A stretch of DNA of 64,000 nt from Limnohabitans sp. 103DPR2 (GCF_001412575.1 NZ_CP011834.1:1922001-1986000), one strand, 5' to 3'. Counted from the stretch's first letter, positions 19,982 through 29,716 are shown. Notes: generated from the letters alone by a model not told the origin. Numbers and translations: made by a program.

Positions 19982-20017
19982 AAAGGCCCTACCTTCTTGG
20001 TTCTAGGGCCTTTTTTA
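19982..20017 (+). terminator. Intrinsic terminator between tRNA-Pro and tRNA-Arg
   Basis: AAAGGCCCT pairs with AGGGCCTTT around a loop of about 14 bases, followed by a T-run. It should end the tRNA-Pro transcript just before the tRNA-Arg gene. Confidence 0.82.
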
Positions 20018-20018
20018 T

Positions 20019-20095
20019 CTGCCCGTAGCTCAACTGGATAGAGCAACGGCCTTCTAAGCCGTAGGTCGGGGGTTCGAGTCCCTCCGGGCAGGCCA
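20019..20095 (+). tRNA. tRNA-Arg (TCT)
   Basis: A complete 77-base cloverleaf with encoded CCA. The acceptor strands CTGCCCG and CGGGCAG pair fully; the anticodon loop CTTCTAA gives TCT. The 5' end begins only two bases after the preceding terminator, so a separate promoter would have to overlap that terminator, or the gene depends on readthrough from tRNA-Pro. Confidence 0.95.
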
Positions 20096-20208
20096 CCTAC
20101 AAACTTTCCCCTCTTTTGTTTTCATGATGCCATTGCAGGCATCAGGGTTTTGCCTAGCTTTTCCCCTCCTCAATATGCAACATAATGCATCTCACAAGGA
20201 GATTTCTC

Positions 20209-21405
20209 ATGACTAATTCCCCCTCACGTCGCCTGGTTTTAACGCGCAGTGCCGCTTTGGTTGGTGCTGCCAGTTCTGGTTTGTTGTTGCCTGAATGGGC
20301 GCTGGCCCAGTCCGGCAAAATTCGCGTTGGCTTGATGTTGCCGTATTCAGGCGCCTTCGCTCCCTTGGGCGTGGCCATTGAAAATGGTGTGCGCATGGCC
20401 ATCAATGAGCAAGGCGGCAAATTGGCAGGTCGAGAAATCGAATGGTTCAAAGTTGACGATGAATCAGAACCTTCCAAAGGCATTGAAAACGCCAACAAAT
20501 TGGTTCAGCGCGACAAAGTGGATGTGTTGATCGGCACGGTTCACTCTGGCGTTCAGATGGGCATCCAAAAAGTTGCACGCGACTCTGGCGTGCTGACCCT
20601 CATTCCCAACGCAGGTGTCCATGCTGCTACGCGTGCTTTGTGCGCACCCAATGTGTTCCGCACCAGTTTTTCTAACAGCCAACCCACATTGGCTTTGGGT
20701 CAAGCCATGGTCGCCAAAGGTCACAAGAAGGCTGTTTGGATCACTTGGAAATACGCAGCGGGCGATGAAGCCTATGAAGGCTTCAAAGAGAGCTACACCA
20801 AAGCAGGCGGCACCATCGTCAAAGAGTTGGGCTTGCCCTTCCCCAACGTTGAATTCCAGGCCTTGCTGACCGAAATTGCGGCCCTCAAACCTGATGCAGT
20901 CGCTTGCTTCTTTGCGGGTCCTTCTGGCGCAAAGTTCATGAAAGACTTTGCAGCAGCTGGCCTCAAAGGCAAGATCGCTTTGTACGGTTCTGGCTTCTTG
21001 ACAGAAGGCGTACTGGAAGCCGCTGGCCCCGCAGCAGATGGAGTCATGACCACGCTGCATTACAGCGACTCATTGGACACACCTCGCAACAACAAGTTCC
21101 GCTTGGAATACGCCAAAGCCTTCAAAATGCAACCTGACGTGTATGCCGTTCAGGGTTACGACACTGGCTTGTTATTGCTCCAAGGCGCCAACGCTGTCAA
21201 AGGCGATTTGTCCAAGAAATCGGAGCTCTACAAAGCCATGGAAGGCGCTGTGATTGACAGCCCACGTGGCAAGTGGACCATGAGTAAATCCCACAACCCC
21301 GTGCAAGACATCTACTTGCGTGTGGCGGAAAAAGGCGAAAACAAAGTGATCGGCGTTGCAGCCAAAGCCTTGGCCGATCCTGGTACAGGCTGCCGAATGG
21401 GCTAA
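20209..21405 (+). CDS. Branched-chain amino acid type ABC transporter substrate-binding protein
   Basis: Periplasmic type I binding protein of 398 residues for a LivFGHM-type importer encoded directly downstream. The ATG at 20209 follows an AAGGAG ribosome site. The N terminus carries SPSRRLVLTRSAALVG, a twin-arginine-like leader, and a cleavable end near LLPEWALAQ. The mature part begins KIRVGLMLPYSGAFAPLG, the usual opening of this family. The ligand may be an amino acid, amide or aromatic acid; the sequence does not decide. It is separated from livH by an intrinsic terminator, which would make the binding protein more abundant than the permease. Confidence 0.9.
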   Translation: MTNSPSRRLVLTRSAALVGAASSGLLLPEWALAQSGKIRVGLMLPYSGAFAPLGVAIENGVRMAINEQGGKLAGREIEWFKVDDESEPSKGIENANKLVQRDKVDVLIGTVHSGVQMGIQKVARDSGVLTLIPNAGVHAATRALCAPNVFRTSFSNSQPTLALGQAMVAKGHKKAVWITWKYAAGDEAYEGFKESYTKAGGTIVKELGLPFPNVEFQALLTEIAALKPDAVACFFAGPSGAKFMKDFAAAGLKGKIALYGSGFLTEGVLEAAGPAADGVMTTLHYSDSLDTPRNNKFRLEYAKAFKMQPDVYAVQGYDTGLLLLQGANAVKGDLSKKSELYKAMEGAVIDSPRGKWTMSKSHNPVQDIYLRVAEKGENKVIGVAAKALADPGTGCRMG

Positions 21406-21422
21406 TTGCAGCTCACGATGCC

Positions 21423-21452
21423 AAAGCGGTGGAGCGATCCGCCGCTTTTTTT
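21423..21452 (+). terminator. Intrinsic terminator between binding-protein gene and livH
   Basis: An eleven-base stem AAAGCGGTGGA / TCCGCCGCTTT with one G-T pair and a GCGA loop, followed by a T-run. It probably stops most transcripts after the binding-protein gene. Confidence 0.88.
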
Positions 21453-21505
21453 CTGCCTAGATGGGCGCGCTATGCTCATCGCATCTGTGTGATTCTTTCC
21501 TCCTT

Positions 21506-22369
21506 ATGGATTTCGTCAATTTCCTCATCCAATTGCTGAACAGTGTTCAGTATGGGTTGTTGCTGTTCATGTTGGCTGCTGGCCTCACGCTGATCTTTGG
21601 CATCATGGGCGTGGTCAATTTGGCCCATGGCAGCTTCTACATGCTAGGCGCCTATCTCGCGTATTCTCTGGCCGCTCTGACACAAAGCTTGACGATGGCC
21701 ATCTTGTTGGGCACCCTGCTGTCCGTGCTGTTTGGTTTGATATTGGAGTGGCTGCTGTTCAGACACTTTTACAAACGAGACCACCTTGACCAAGTGCTGC
21801 TGACCTTTGGCTTGATCTACATTTTTGAAGAAATGCGTTCCATTTTGTGGGGCGACGATGTGCATGGTGTCACCATTCCCGATGTCTTAAGCGCTTCGAT
21901 TCCTCTCACAGACACTTTGTCGTATCCCGTTTATCGCTTGTTCATGTCGGGCGTTTGTTTGATCTTGGCTTTGGGCCTTTACTTGCTCATTTCAAAAACA
22001 CGCCTCGGCATGAAAATTCGTGCGGGCGCTTTTAATCATGAAATGACTGAAGCACTGGGCGTCAACATCAAACTGATTCATGCTCTGGTATTCGCGCTCG
22101 GTGTTGGCCTGGCCACCATTGCGGGCATGGTGGCAGCGCCTGTCTCCAGCGTCTACCCCAACATGGGCTCGCAAGTTCTGATCATGTGTTTTGTGGTGGT
22201 GGTGATTGGCGGCATTGGCTCTGTCAAAGGCGCACTGATTGCTGCCTTGTTGGTGGGATTGGTGGACACATTTGGCAAAGTGTTGTTGCCCCAAGTTTCT
22301 GGCATGTTGGTCTACGTGCTGATGGCCCTTGTTTTACTTTACAAGCCTGAAGGCTTGTTCAAGAACTAA
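21506..22369 (+). CDS. livH: Branched-chain amino acid ABC transporter permease LivH
   Basis: Inner-membrane permease of 287 residues. The chosen ATG gives MDFVNFLIQLLNSVQYG; the frame extends upstream without a ribosome site, whereas TTCCTCC precedes the chosen region only weakly, so the exact start is moderately sure. About eight hydrophobic helices and the LivH hallmarks LTLIFGIMGVVNLAHGSFYM and VVVIGGIGSVKGALIAALLVG (helix pair near the C terminus) are present. It is the first of four genes spaced for cotranscription: livH, livM, livG, livF. Confidence 0.92.
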   Translation: MDFVNFLIQLLNSVQYGLLLFMLAAGLTLIFGIMGVVNLAHGSFYMLGAYLAYSLAALTQSLTMAILLGTLLSVLFGLILEWLLFRHFYKRDHLDQVLLTFGLIYIFEEMRSILWGDDVHGVTIPDVLSASIPLTDTLSYPVYRLFMSGVCLILALGLYLLISKTRLGMKIRAGAFNHEMTEALGVNIKLIHALVFALGVGLATIAGMVAAPVSSVYPNMGSQVLIMCFVVVVIGGIGSVKGALIAALLVGLVDTFGKVLLPQVSGMLVYVLMALVLLYKPEGLFKN

Positions 22370-22379
22370 GGTGGATGGC

Positions 22380-23378
22380 ATGAGCAACTCACACGCTCCA
22401 CTTGAAACACTGCCACGCAGTTTGAACATCTTGCTAGGTGCCGCGCTGTTGGCCCTGGCGGCATTTCCATTTGTAGGCTCTGACTATTACTTGCAAATGG
22501 TCACGCGCATGATGATCTTGGCCATCTTTGCCATGAGCCTTGATTTGCTGCAAGGCGTCACTGGATTGGTCTCTCTGGGACACGCCGCCTACTTTGGTGT
22601 GGCAGGTTATGCACTGGCCTTCATCACGCCGCCTGGAGAGCCTATTGCCTTGTGGGTGGCGATGCCGGTGGCCATTGGTGCATCGGCCTTGCTGGCGCTG
22701 ATCATCGGTTTTCTGGTGGTCCGAACCCATGGCATTTATTTCATCATGGTCACCATGGCCTTTGCGCAAATGGTGTTCTACGCCTTCTTTGACAACAAGG
22801 CTTTGGGCGGCTCGGATGGTTTGTACATCAACTTCAAACCAGATGCCATGCTGTTTGATTTAGAGAACAAAACCATTTTTTACTTTTTCACACTGGCACT
22901 CATGGTCTTGGTCTATGTTTTCTTAAGACGCCTGTTGTGGAGTCCTTTCGGCCGTGCGCTGGCAGGCATCCGCGTGAACGAGCACCGCATGCGCGCCTTG
23001 GGCTATGGCACCTTCAGCCATAAATTGGCCGCGTTCACCTTGGCGGGCGCACTGGCTGGCTTGGCAGGCTTTTTATGGGGTGCACAGTCGGGCTACGTCA
23101 ATCCTGAACTGATGGGTTTTCACATGAGTGCGCACGTCATCATGATGGTGATCTTAGGCGGCATGGGCAACTTTGCAGGCGCCATTGTGGGCGCTTTCTC
23201 GTTCGAGTATTTGTTGCATGTGTTCAAGGACTTGCCTGAGTTTGGCGGTTTTAACTTGGGCAAACATTGGCAACTTTGGATGGGCCTTTTCATTGTGGCA
23301 CTGGTGGTATTGGCGCCCCGCGGTATTTTGGGATTGTTTGCCACCTTGTTCAAAGGCAAGGAGCAAGCTCATGACTGA
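22380..23378 (+). CDS. livM: Branched-chain amino acid ABC transporter permease LivM
   Basis: Second permease, 332 residues, starting 10 bases after livH. Family segments include DLLQGVTGLVSLGHAAYFGV, GFLVVRTHGIYFIMVTMAFA, SPFGRALAGIRVNEHRMRAL and MVILGGMGNFAGAIVGAF (the last near residue 260). Roughly ten hydrophobic stretches are seen. Its last codons overlap the livG start by eight bases, so translation is coupled. Confidence 0.93.
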   Translation: MSNSHAPLETLPRSLNILLGAALLALAAFPFVGSDYYLQMVTRMMILAIFAMSLDLLQGVTGLVSLGHAAYFGVAGYALAFITPPGEPIALWVAMPVAIGASALLALIIGFLVVRTHGIYFIMVTMAFAQMVFYAFFDNKALGGSDGLYINFKPDAMLFDLENKTIFYFFTLALMVLVYVFLRRLLWSPFGRALAGIRVNEHRMRALGYGTFSHKLAAFTLAGALAGLAGFLWGAQSGYVNPELMGFHMSAHVIMMVILGGMGNFAGAIVGAFSFEYLLHVFKDLPEFGGFNLGKHWQLWMGLFIVALVVLAPRGILGLFATLFKGKEQAHD

Positions 23379-24150
23379 AGCGCATTCAAATCACAACTTG
23401 TTACTACGTTCCAACAAGATCACCAAAAAGTTTGGGGGTCTGACGGCTGTCAATGAAGTGTCAGTCGATTTGCGTCTGGGTGAAATTCATGCCGTCATTG
23501 GACCTAATGGCGCAGGCAAATCAACGCTGACCAACTTACTCACAGGCGACCTGCCCGCCACTTCTGGCCATGTGGCTTTGAACGGGCAAGACATCACGGG
23601 CTGGACGCCGGAAAAAATCTCGCGACATGGCCTGGGTCGAAGCTATCAAAAGACCAACATCTTTAAAAGCTTTACGGTTTGGGACAACGTGCGTTTGTCG
23701 GCGCAATCGCGCAGCCAACCGATGCCCTTCAATCCCTTCGCATGGTTGCAGCAAGCCAAGCACATGCACGATGTGAATGAACGTGCCGAACGCGCCATTG
23801 AATTGGCTGGCCTTCAAAACAGACGCCACACCCTGGCCGGTGCCGCCAGCCATGGCGAGCAACGCCAATTGGAAATTGCCATGACACTGGCCACCGAGCC
23901 TCAAGTGTTGCTGCTAGACGAACCCTTGGCGGGCATGGGTGTTGCCGAAGCCGACAGCATGGTTCAGCTGCTATTGCGCCTGAAACCATCGCACGCAATG
24001 ATGCTGGTCGAACACGACATCGATGCCATTTTTACCTTGGCCGATCAACTGACCGTGATGGTCAATGGCACTGTGATTGCCAGCGGTCTGCCCGCAGCCG
24101 TTCGTGCTGACGCCGGTGTGCAAGCCGCGTACTTGGGTGAGGATCACTGA
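23371..24150 (+). CDS. livG: Branched-chain amino acid ABC transporter ATP-binding protein LivG
   Basis: Cytoplasmic ATPase of 259 residues. The Walker A motif is GPNGAGKSTLTNLLTG, the signature region is AASHGEQRQLEIAMTLA (a weak variant of LSGGQ typical of LivG), and Walker B is VLLLDEPLAGMG with the LivG-specific GM. The H-loop is LVEHDIDAIF. The ATG is inside the end of livM, and livF begins two bases after its stop. Confidence 0.94.
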   Translation: MTEAHSNHNLLLRSNKITKKFGGLTAVNEVSVDLRLGEIHAVIGPNGAGKSTLTNLLTGDLPATSGHVALNGQDITGWTPEKISRHGLGRSYQKTNIFKSFTVWDNVRLSAQSRSQPMPFNPFAWLQQAKHMHDVNERAERAIELAGLQNRRHTLAGAASHGEQRQLEIAMTLATEPQVLLLDEPLAGMGVAEADSMVQLLLRLKPSHAMMLVEHDIDAIFTLADQLTVMVNGTVIASGLPAAVRADAGVQAAYLGEDH

Positions 24151-24151
24151 A

Positions 24152-24865
24152 ATGAGCGATACATTGATTCAAGTGAAGGGCCTGAACAGTTATTACGGGG
24201 CCAGCCACATTCTTCGCAACATTGATTTTGAAGTGAAGCGCGGCGAAACCATTGGACTGATGGGGCGCAATGGCATGGGCAAAAGCACCCTGCTCAAATC
24301 CATCATGGGCATCGTGACGCCGCGCTCTGGCGACGTACACATCAAAGGGGTTCGCACCAACGATCGCGCCATTTTCGAAGTGGCACAACAAGGCATTGCC
24401 TATGTGCCCGAAGGCCGTGGCATTTTTGGCAACCTGAGCGTGGTTGAAAATTTGAAGATGGCTGCGCGTCCTGGCACACAAGGCCAAAACGATTGGACGT
24501 ACGACCGGGTGCTTGAAACCTTTCCTCGCTTAAAGGAACGCTTAGGTCATGGCGGTCAACAACTGTCTGGCGGCGAACAACAAATGCTCACCATTGGACG
24601 GGCCTTGATGACCAACCCAGACGTGCTGATTTTGGATGAAGCCACGGAAGGTTTAGCGCCCCTCATTGCCCGCGAAATTTGGCGCATCTGCAGCGTCATC
24701 AAAGACAGCGGCATCAGCAGCATCATCGTGGACAAAAACTGGAAACACGTGACTCAAATTACCGATCGCAATGTGATCTTGGTCAAAGGTGAAGTGGTGT
24801 TTGAAGGCAGTTCAGCGATGCTGCAATCGCAACCCGACATCATGGCTCAGCATTTGGGCGTTTAA
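24152..24865 (+). CDS. livF: Branched-chain amino acid ABC transporter ATP-binding protein LivF
   Basis: Second ATPase, 237 residues, starting MSDTLIQVKGLNSYYG. Walker A GRNGMGKSTLLKSIMG, the LivF hallmark AYVPEGRGIFGNLSVVENL, the signature LSGGEQQMLTIGRALM and Walker B VLILDEATEGLAPL are complete. The position usually held by the H-loop His reads IIVDKNWKHV, so the switch His appears replaced by Lys-Asn; LivF relatives often read VEQN there. That is a small deviation worth noting. Confidence 0.94.
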   Translation: MSDTLIQVKGLNSYYGASHILRNIDFEVKRGETIGLMGRNGMGKSTLLKSIMGIVTPRSGDVHIKGVRTNDRAIFEVAQQGIAYVPEGRGIFGNLSVVENLKMAARPGTQGQNDWTYDRVLETFPRLKERLGHGGQQLSGGEQQMLTIGRALMTNPDVLILDEATEGLAPLIAREIWRICSVIKDSGISSIIVDKNWKHVTQITDRNVILVKGEVVFEGSSAMLQSQPDIMAQHLGV

Positions 24866-24891
24866 TTCATTCAACAAGCATCTTTTCAGTC

Positions 24892-25764
24892 ATGGCCAAA
24901 GATTCCACATTGCGCGGTGTTCGTGTTGTCAGCTTGGCACTTAACCTGCCAGGACCTGCAGCCTTGATGCGCTTGGCGCAAATGGGAGCGACCTGCACCA
25001 AAGTGAACCCACCTGCTGGCGATCCGATGGCGCATTACACACCCCAGGGCTATGACACCTTGCACAAAGGTGTCAAACAAATCACCTGTGACTTGAAAGA
25101 TGCCAAAGGTCAGCAAGCATTGCATGCCTTGCTGGCAAGCACCGATGTGCTGCTCACTTCTTTCAGACCTTCCGCGCTCAATAAATTGGGACTTGGCTGG
25201 AAAGCATTGCACAAACAATACCCTGGCCTCAGCTTGGTCAGCGTGGTGGGTGCACCTGGCCCATTGGCAGAAATTCCAGGTCATGATTTAACGTACCAAG
25301 CTGAAGTCGATTTAGTGCCTGGCATGGATTTGCCTGCCAGCTTGTTTGCCGACATGGGCGGCGCCATGATGGCCAGCGAAGCCGTGCTCAAGGCTACGTT
25401 GACCCAACGCACTTCCGGCAAAGGCAGCTTTCACGAAGTGGCCTTGAGCGATGCTGCGGCATGGTTAGCGTTGCCCAGACATTGGGGCATGACCTTGCCC
25501 AAGGGTGCGGTCGGTGGTGCCCATGCAGGCTACAAAATGTATGCCTGTAAAAATGGTCGTGTCGCAGTGGCGGCCTTAGAGCCTCATTTTGCAAAGTCAC
25601 TTTGCAATGCAGCAGGCATTGAGGTGAAAGACATGAAGGCCTTGTTTGCAAAGTCAACCCATGAGGCCATCGCGGCATTTTTGCTCAGCAAAACCAGACA
25701 GCAACTCGAGAAGTTAGCAGCAGACAAAGACATCCCCCTGATGACTTTGCCCAAAGTGACATAA
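24892..25764 (+). CDS. CaiB/BaiF family CoA-transferase, short form
   Basis: A family III CoA-transferase or alpha-methylacyl-CoA racemase relative of 290 residues, against about 360-400 for typical members. It starts with GVRVVSLALNLPGPAALMRLAQMGA, has DLKDAKGQQALHALLASTDV and LTSFRPSALNKLGL, and retains an Asp in FADMGGAMMASEAVLKA where the family catalytic Asp is expected. The shortened C-terminal part and a divergent central loop make the reaction uncertain. It lies 26 bases after livF, so it may act on the acid imported by the Liv system; that is inference. Confidence 0.78.
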   Translation: MAKDSTLRGVRVVSLALNLPGPAALMRLAQMGATCTKVNPPAGDPMAHYTPQGYDTLHKGVKQITCDLKDAKGQQALHALLASTDVLLTSFRPSALNKLGLGWKALHKQYPGLSLVSVVGAPGPLAEIPGHDLTYQAEVDLVPGMDLPASLFADMGGAMMASEAVLKATLTQRTSGKGSFHEVALSDAAAWLALPRHWGMTLPKGAVGGAHAGYKMYACKNGRVAVAALEPHFAKSLCNAAGIEVKDMKALFAKSTHEAIAAFLLSKTRQQLEKLAADKDIPLMTLPKVT

Positions 25765-25804
25765 AGCGCTATTAAACGCCAGCAAGCGAACTCAAGCAAA
25801 GGCC

Positions 25805-28800
25805 TCAGTGGTTCAACTGTGCCCAAGCTTTGTCAAGGCGCTTCACACTGACCGGTTGAGGTGTGCGAAGCTCTTGCGCAAAGAAACTCACCCGCAGCTC
25901 TTCCAATAACCACCGAAATTCCAGCATTCGGTCATCGACAGCACCTTTGCGCTCGGCGACCAAGCGCCAATAGCGTTGTTCTTGTGGCTTGAGTTCCAAC
26001 AACTTCGCAGCATCACGCGCAGGATCAGCGCGGTATTTGTCTAAGCGCAACACGATGGCTTTTAGATAACGGGCATAGTGCTGCAGTTGCGTCCAAGGTG
26101 TGAACGCCATGAAACGTTTGGGCATCAGGCGTTGCAATTGCTGCGAACAATCGGCTGTGGCGTCGGGTGCATTCTTGGTATCTTTGATTTTGCGAGTGGC
26201 AGCCGCAAATTCAAGCAAGATGATGCCGGTCAAGCGCGCCACTTCATTCGCAATCAGGGTCAGGCGCCCTCTTCCTTCATCAATGCGTTTCTTGAAGCTG
26301 AACTCATCTGCCGGCAAAGGGTCCATGAGAAATGCACGGTCCAAAGCAACTTCAATGATTTGCTGACGCAATTCATCGGCCGTGCCCAAAGGCATGTAGG
26401 CCACGGCCATCTTTTGCAAATCGGGAATGTTTTTTTCCAAATACTTCAAAGCATCTTTAATTTGCAATGCGAATAAACGACGCAAGCCTTCTCGGTGTTT
26501 TTGCGCTGCCACCTCGGGTTCGTCAAAGACCTCAATTTGCACCGCATCGTTCAAGTCCACCAATGCAGGAAAGCCAATCAGACTTTGACCGCCTTTGTTG
26601 ATCTCCATGAGTTCAGGCAAATCACCAAAAGTCCAAGCGGTGTAGCGTTGCTGCGAGACAGCAGGTGTCTTTTGGGATGGATTCGCTGATGAAGCTGATG
26701 CGGCCTTTGTAGCAGCACCGGCCGTACCTGATGCACGTTGTTGCGCATTGACAGATCCCGACTGGGAAACCGCCACTGGACCCGCACTAGGTTGCACCTT
26801 GAGCTGCGCCAATGCCTGAAATGCGCCTCGCGCTTGCGATCCCCAATCGGCCTTAAGCGCTCCCAAGTTGCGCCCCATGCCCAATTGGCGGCCATGCTCA
26901 TCGACCACACGCAAGTTCATGAACAAGTGCGGGCTGAGCATGTCCAGCTTGAAGTCAGCGCGCTTCACATCCAAACTGGTGATGTCACGTACCTTCTTCA
27001 ATAAGGCGTCGGTTAAAGAGCCTGCGCCAAAAACATCGGGGGCTCCCAATACCTCAGCCAACTTCGAAGCCGACTCGGGCAAAGGTACAAACCTAGAGCG
27101 TGGTTTTTGAGGCAAGCTTTTCAGCAATGCATGAATTTTGTCTTTGAGCAAACCGGGCACCAGCCATTCGCAACGCTCTTCGCTCACTTGGTTCAGCACA
27201 AACAAAGGCACGGTCACCGTCACGCCATCGCGCGCATCACCCGGTTCGTGCAGATAGGTGGCATTGCAGTCCGTGCCACCGAGGCGAATCGTTTTGGGAA
27301 AAGCCTGCGTGGTAATGCCTGCAGCCTCATGACGCATCAACTCTTCACGGCTAAGCACCAACAACTTAGGTTGGCGCATCACTTCGTTGCGATACCAAGC
27401 TTCAAGCAAACGCCCCGAACACACATCGGCTGGAATTTGCTGATCGTAAAAAGCATAAATCAGCTCATCGTCCACCAAAACGTCTTGGCGTCTCGACTTG
27501 TGCTCTAACTCTTCGACCTTGGCAATCATCTTGTGATTGGCCGCCAAGAACGGCAGTTGTGTTTCCCACTGCCCTTGCACCAAGGCCTCGCGAATGAAAA
27601 TTTCACGTGCAGTTTGAGGGTCCACTTTGCCAAAGGGCACGCGTCGACCGCTGTACACCACCAGGCCATAAAGCGTGGCCCGCTCTAGTGCAATGACCTC
27701 GCCAGACTTCTTTTCCCAGTGCGGATCTAAGAGTTGCTTGCGCAGCAAATGACCTCCCACTTGCTCAAGCCAAGTAGGTTCAATGTTGGCAATGCCACGA
27801 CCAAACAAGCGTGTGGTCTCCACCAATTCAGAGACCACCGTCCAGCGGCCAGGCTTTTTAGACAAGTGCGCACCTGGGTGACGATAAAACTTGATGCCAC
27901 GTGCGCCCAAGTAAACGTCTTCATCGTCCAGCTTGCAGCCCACATTGCCAAGCAAACCCGCCAACATCGACAAGTGGATTTGTTCATAGCTCGCAGGTTT
28001 GGCATTCAGGACCCATCGATGCTCAGCAACCGTCGTGTGCAATTGCGTATGCGTATCGCGCCATTCACGAACTCTGCGAACGTTCACAAAGTTTTGACGC
28101 AAGAGTTGTTCATATTGACGATTGCTCAGCTTGTGCTCAGAGCCTGCAGCGGACTTGCCGCCACGCGCCTCGGATAACCACTTCCATAATTTCAAATAGC
28201 CTGTGAATTCACTCTTTTCGTCGTCAAACTTCACATGCGCCTGATCGGCCTGTGCTTGCGCATCCAAGGGTCTGTCGCGCACATCTTGCACCGACAAGGC
28301 ACTGGCAATGATCAACACTTCGTCCAAAGCCTGTCGGTCACGCGCTTCCAAGATCATGCGGCCAACGCGTGGGTCTAGTGGCAGCTTCGCCAACTCTACG
28401 CCTGTGCGGGTTAACTCATTGGCATCGTTCACGGCGCCAAGCTCGGCCAGCAACTGATACCCATCGGTAATGGCGCGCTTGGACGGCGCTTCAATGAAAG
28501 GGAAATCGTCCACGACACCCAAGTGCAAAGACTTCATGCGCAAAATAACGCCTGCCAACGAGGAGCGCAAAATTTCCGGATCGGTAAAACGTGGCCTACT
28601 GTTGAAATCTTTCTCGTCGTACAAACGGATGCAAATGCCATTGGCCACACGGCCGCAACGGCCAGCGCGCTGATTGGCCGCCGCTTGGCTGATGGGCTCC
28701 ACCAGCAATTGCTCCACCTTGCTGCGCAGGCTGTACCGCTTCACACGTGCAGTGCCGACATCGATCACATAACGAATGCCAGGCACCGTCAAAGATGTTT

Positions 28801-29716
28801 CGGCCACGTTGGTGGCCAATACGATACGGCGCCCGTTGTGACTTTCAAACACGCGCTCTTGGTCAGATTGAGACAAACGCGCAAACAAAGGCAAGACTTC
28901 TGCCCCACGCGTCACAGCGCTGTGCGACAAATGCTTTCGAAGATGGTCATTGGCCTCGCGAATCTCACGCTCGCCTGGCAAAAATACCAAGATGTCGCCA
29001 GCAGCATGGCCGGTCCAAAGTTCATCCACCGCCTCGGCAATGGCATCGTTCAAATCGCGGTCACGCGATTCCTCAAAGGGACGCCACCGCATTTCAACCG
29101 GGAAAGTGCGTCCCGACACCATGATGACCGGGGCAGGACCTTTGCTGGAAGCAAAGTGCTGCGCAAAACGATCTGCGTCGATGGTGGCCGACGTCACGAC
29201 CACTTTCAAGTCGGGACGACGGGGCAAGATCTGGCGCAAGTAGCCCAACAAGAAATCAATGTTCAGGCTGCGTTCGTGCGCTTCATCGATGATGATTGTG
29301 TCGTAGGCTTCGAGCAACGGGTCGTTTTGCGTCTCGGCCAACAAAATGCCGTCAGTCATCAATTTGACTGAAGCATCCTTGGACAAGCGGTCTTGAAACC
29401 GCACCTTGTAACCCACCACATCGCCCAAGGGCGTTTTCAACTCCTCTGCAATGCGCTTGGCCACACTGCTGGCGGCAATTCGCCTGGGTTGGGTATGGCC
29501 AATCCACTTTGCACGTTGGCCGGGGGCAGCATTGAGCTTGCCGCGGCCCAGAGCCAGGGCAATCTTGGGGAGTTGGGTGGTTTTGCCTGATCCGGTCTCG
29601 CCACAGACGATGATGACCTGGTGATCCGCCATGGCCTGCGCAATTTCGTCGCGCTTTGCCGACACTGGCAAAGATTCAGGAAACTCGATTTTCAAGGGGG
29701 TGGCGGACAATGGCAA
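25805..29716 (-). CDS. hrpA: ATP-dependent RNA helicase HrpA
   Basis: A 1303-residue DEAH-box RNA helicase, the normal HrpA length. In bacteria the family is linked to ribosome rescue and mRNA processing; it acts in the cytoplasm. Visible motifs: I GETGSGKTTQLPKIAL, II DEAHERSLN, III TSATIDADRF, and VI QRAGRCGRVANGICIRLY. Helicase-associated (HA2), OB and a C-terminal DUF3418-type region follow. An Ala/Ser-rich linker near residues 1000-1030 (GTAGAATKAASASSANPSQ) is low-complexity. It is divergent from argA with 79 bases between starts. Confidence 0.95.
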   Translation of the reverse strand: MPLSATPLKIEFPESLPVSAKRDEIAQAMADHQVIIVCGETGSGKTTQLPKIALALGRGKLNAAPGQRAKWIGHTQPRRIAASSVAKRIAEELKTPLGDVVGYKVRFQDRLSKDASVKLMTDGILLAETQNDPLLEAYDTIIIDEAHERSLNIDFLLGYLRQILPRRPDLKVVVTSATIDADRFAQHFASSKGPAPVIMVSGRTFPVEMRWRPFEESRDRDLNDAIAEAVDELWTGHAAGDILVFLPGEREIREANDHLRKHLSHSAVTRGAEVLPLFARLSQSDQERVFESHNGRRIVLATNVAETSLTVPGIRYVIDVGTARVKRYSLRSKVEQLLVEPISQAAANQRAGRCGRVANGICIRLYDEKDFNSRPRFTDPEILRSSLAGVILRMKSLHLGVVDDFPFIEAPSKRAITDGYQLLAELGAVNDANELTRTGVELAKLPLDPRVGRMILEARDRQALDEVLIIASALSVQDVRDRPLDAQAQADQAHVKFDDEKSEFTGYLKLWKWLSEARGGKSAAGSEHKLSNRQYEQLLRQNFVNVRRVREWRDTHTQLHTTVAEHRWVLNAKPASYEQIHLSMLAGLLGNVGCKLDDEDVYLGARGIKFYRHPGAHLSKKPGRWTVVSELVETTRLFGRGIANIEPTWLEQVGGHLLRKQLLDPHWEKKSGEVIALERATLYGLVVYSGRRVPFGKVDPQTAREIFIREALVQGQWETQLPFLAANHKMIAKVEELEHKSRRQDVLVDDELIYAFYDQQIPADVCSGRLLEAWYRNEVMRQPKLLVLSREELMRHEAAGITTQAFPKTIRLGGTDCNATYLHEPGDARDGVTVTVPLFVLNQVSEERCEWLVPGLLKDKIHALLKSLPQKPRSRFVPLPESASKLAEVLGAPDVFGAGSLTDALLKKVRDITSLDVKRADFKLDMLSPHLFMNLRVVDEHGRQLGMGRNLGALKADWGSQARGAFQALAQLKVQPSAGPVAVSQSGSVNAQQRASGTAGAATKAASASSANPSQKTPAVSQQRYTAWTFGDLPELMEINKGGQSLIGFPALVDLNDAVQIEVFDEPEVAAQKHREGLRRLFALQIKDALKYLEKNIPDLQKMAVAYMPLGTADELRQQIIEVALDRAFLMDPLPADEFSFKKRIDEGRGRLTLIANEVARLTGIILLEFAAATRKIKDTKNAPDATADCSQQLQRLMPKRFMAFTPWTQLQHYARYLKAIVLRLDKYRADPARDAAKLLELKPQEQRYWRLVAERKGAVDDRMLEFRWLLEELRVSFFAQELRTPQPVSVKRLDKAWAQLNH

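Noticed and set aside
28523..29371. 282-codon open frame antisense to hrpA
   Set aside because: Long shadow frame opposite conserved helicase motifs; composition is His/Arg/Gln-rich as expected from an antisense frame.
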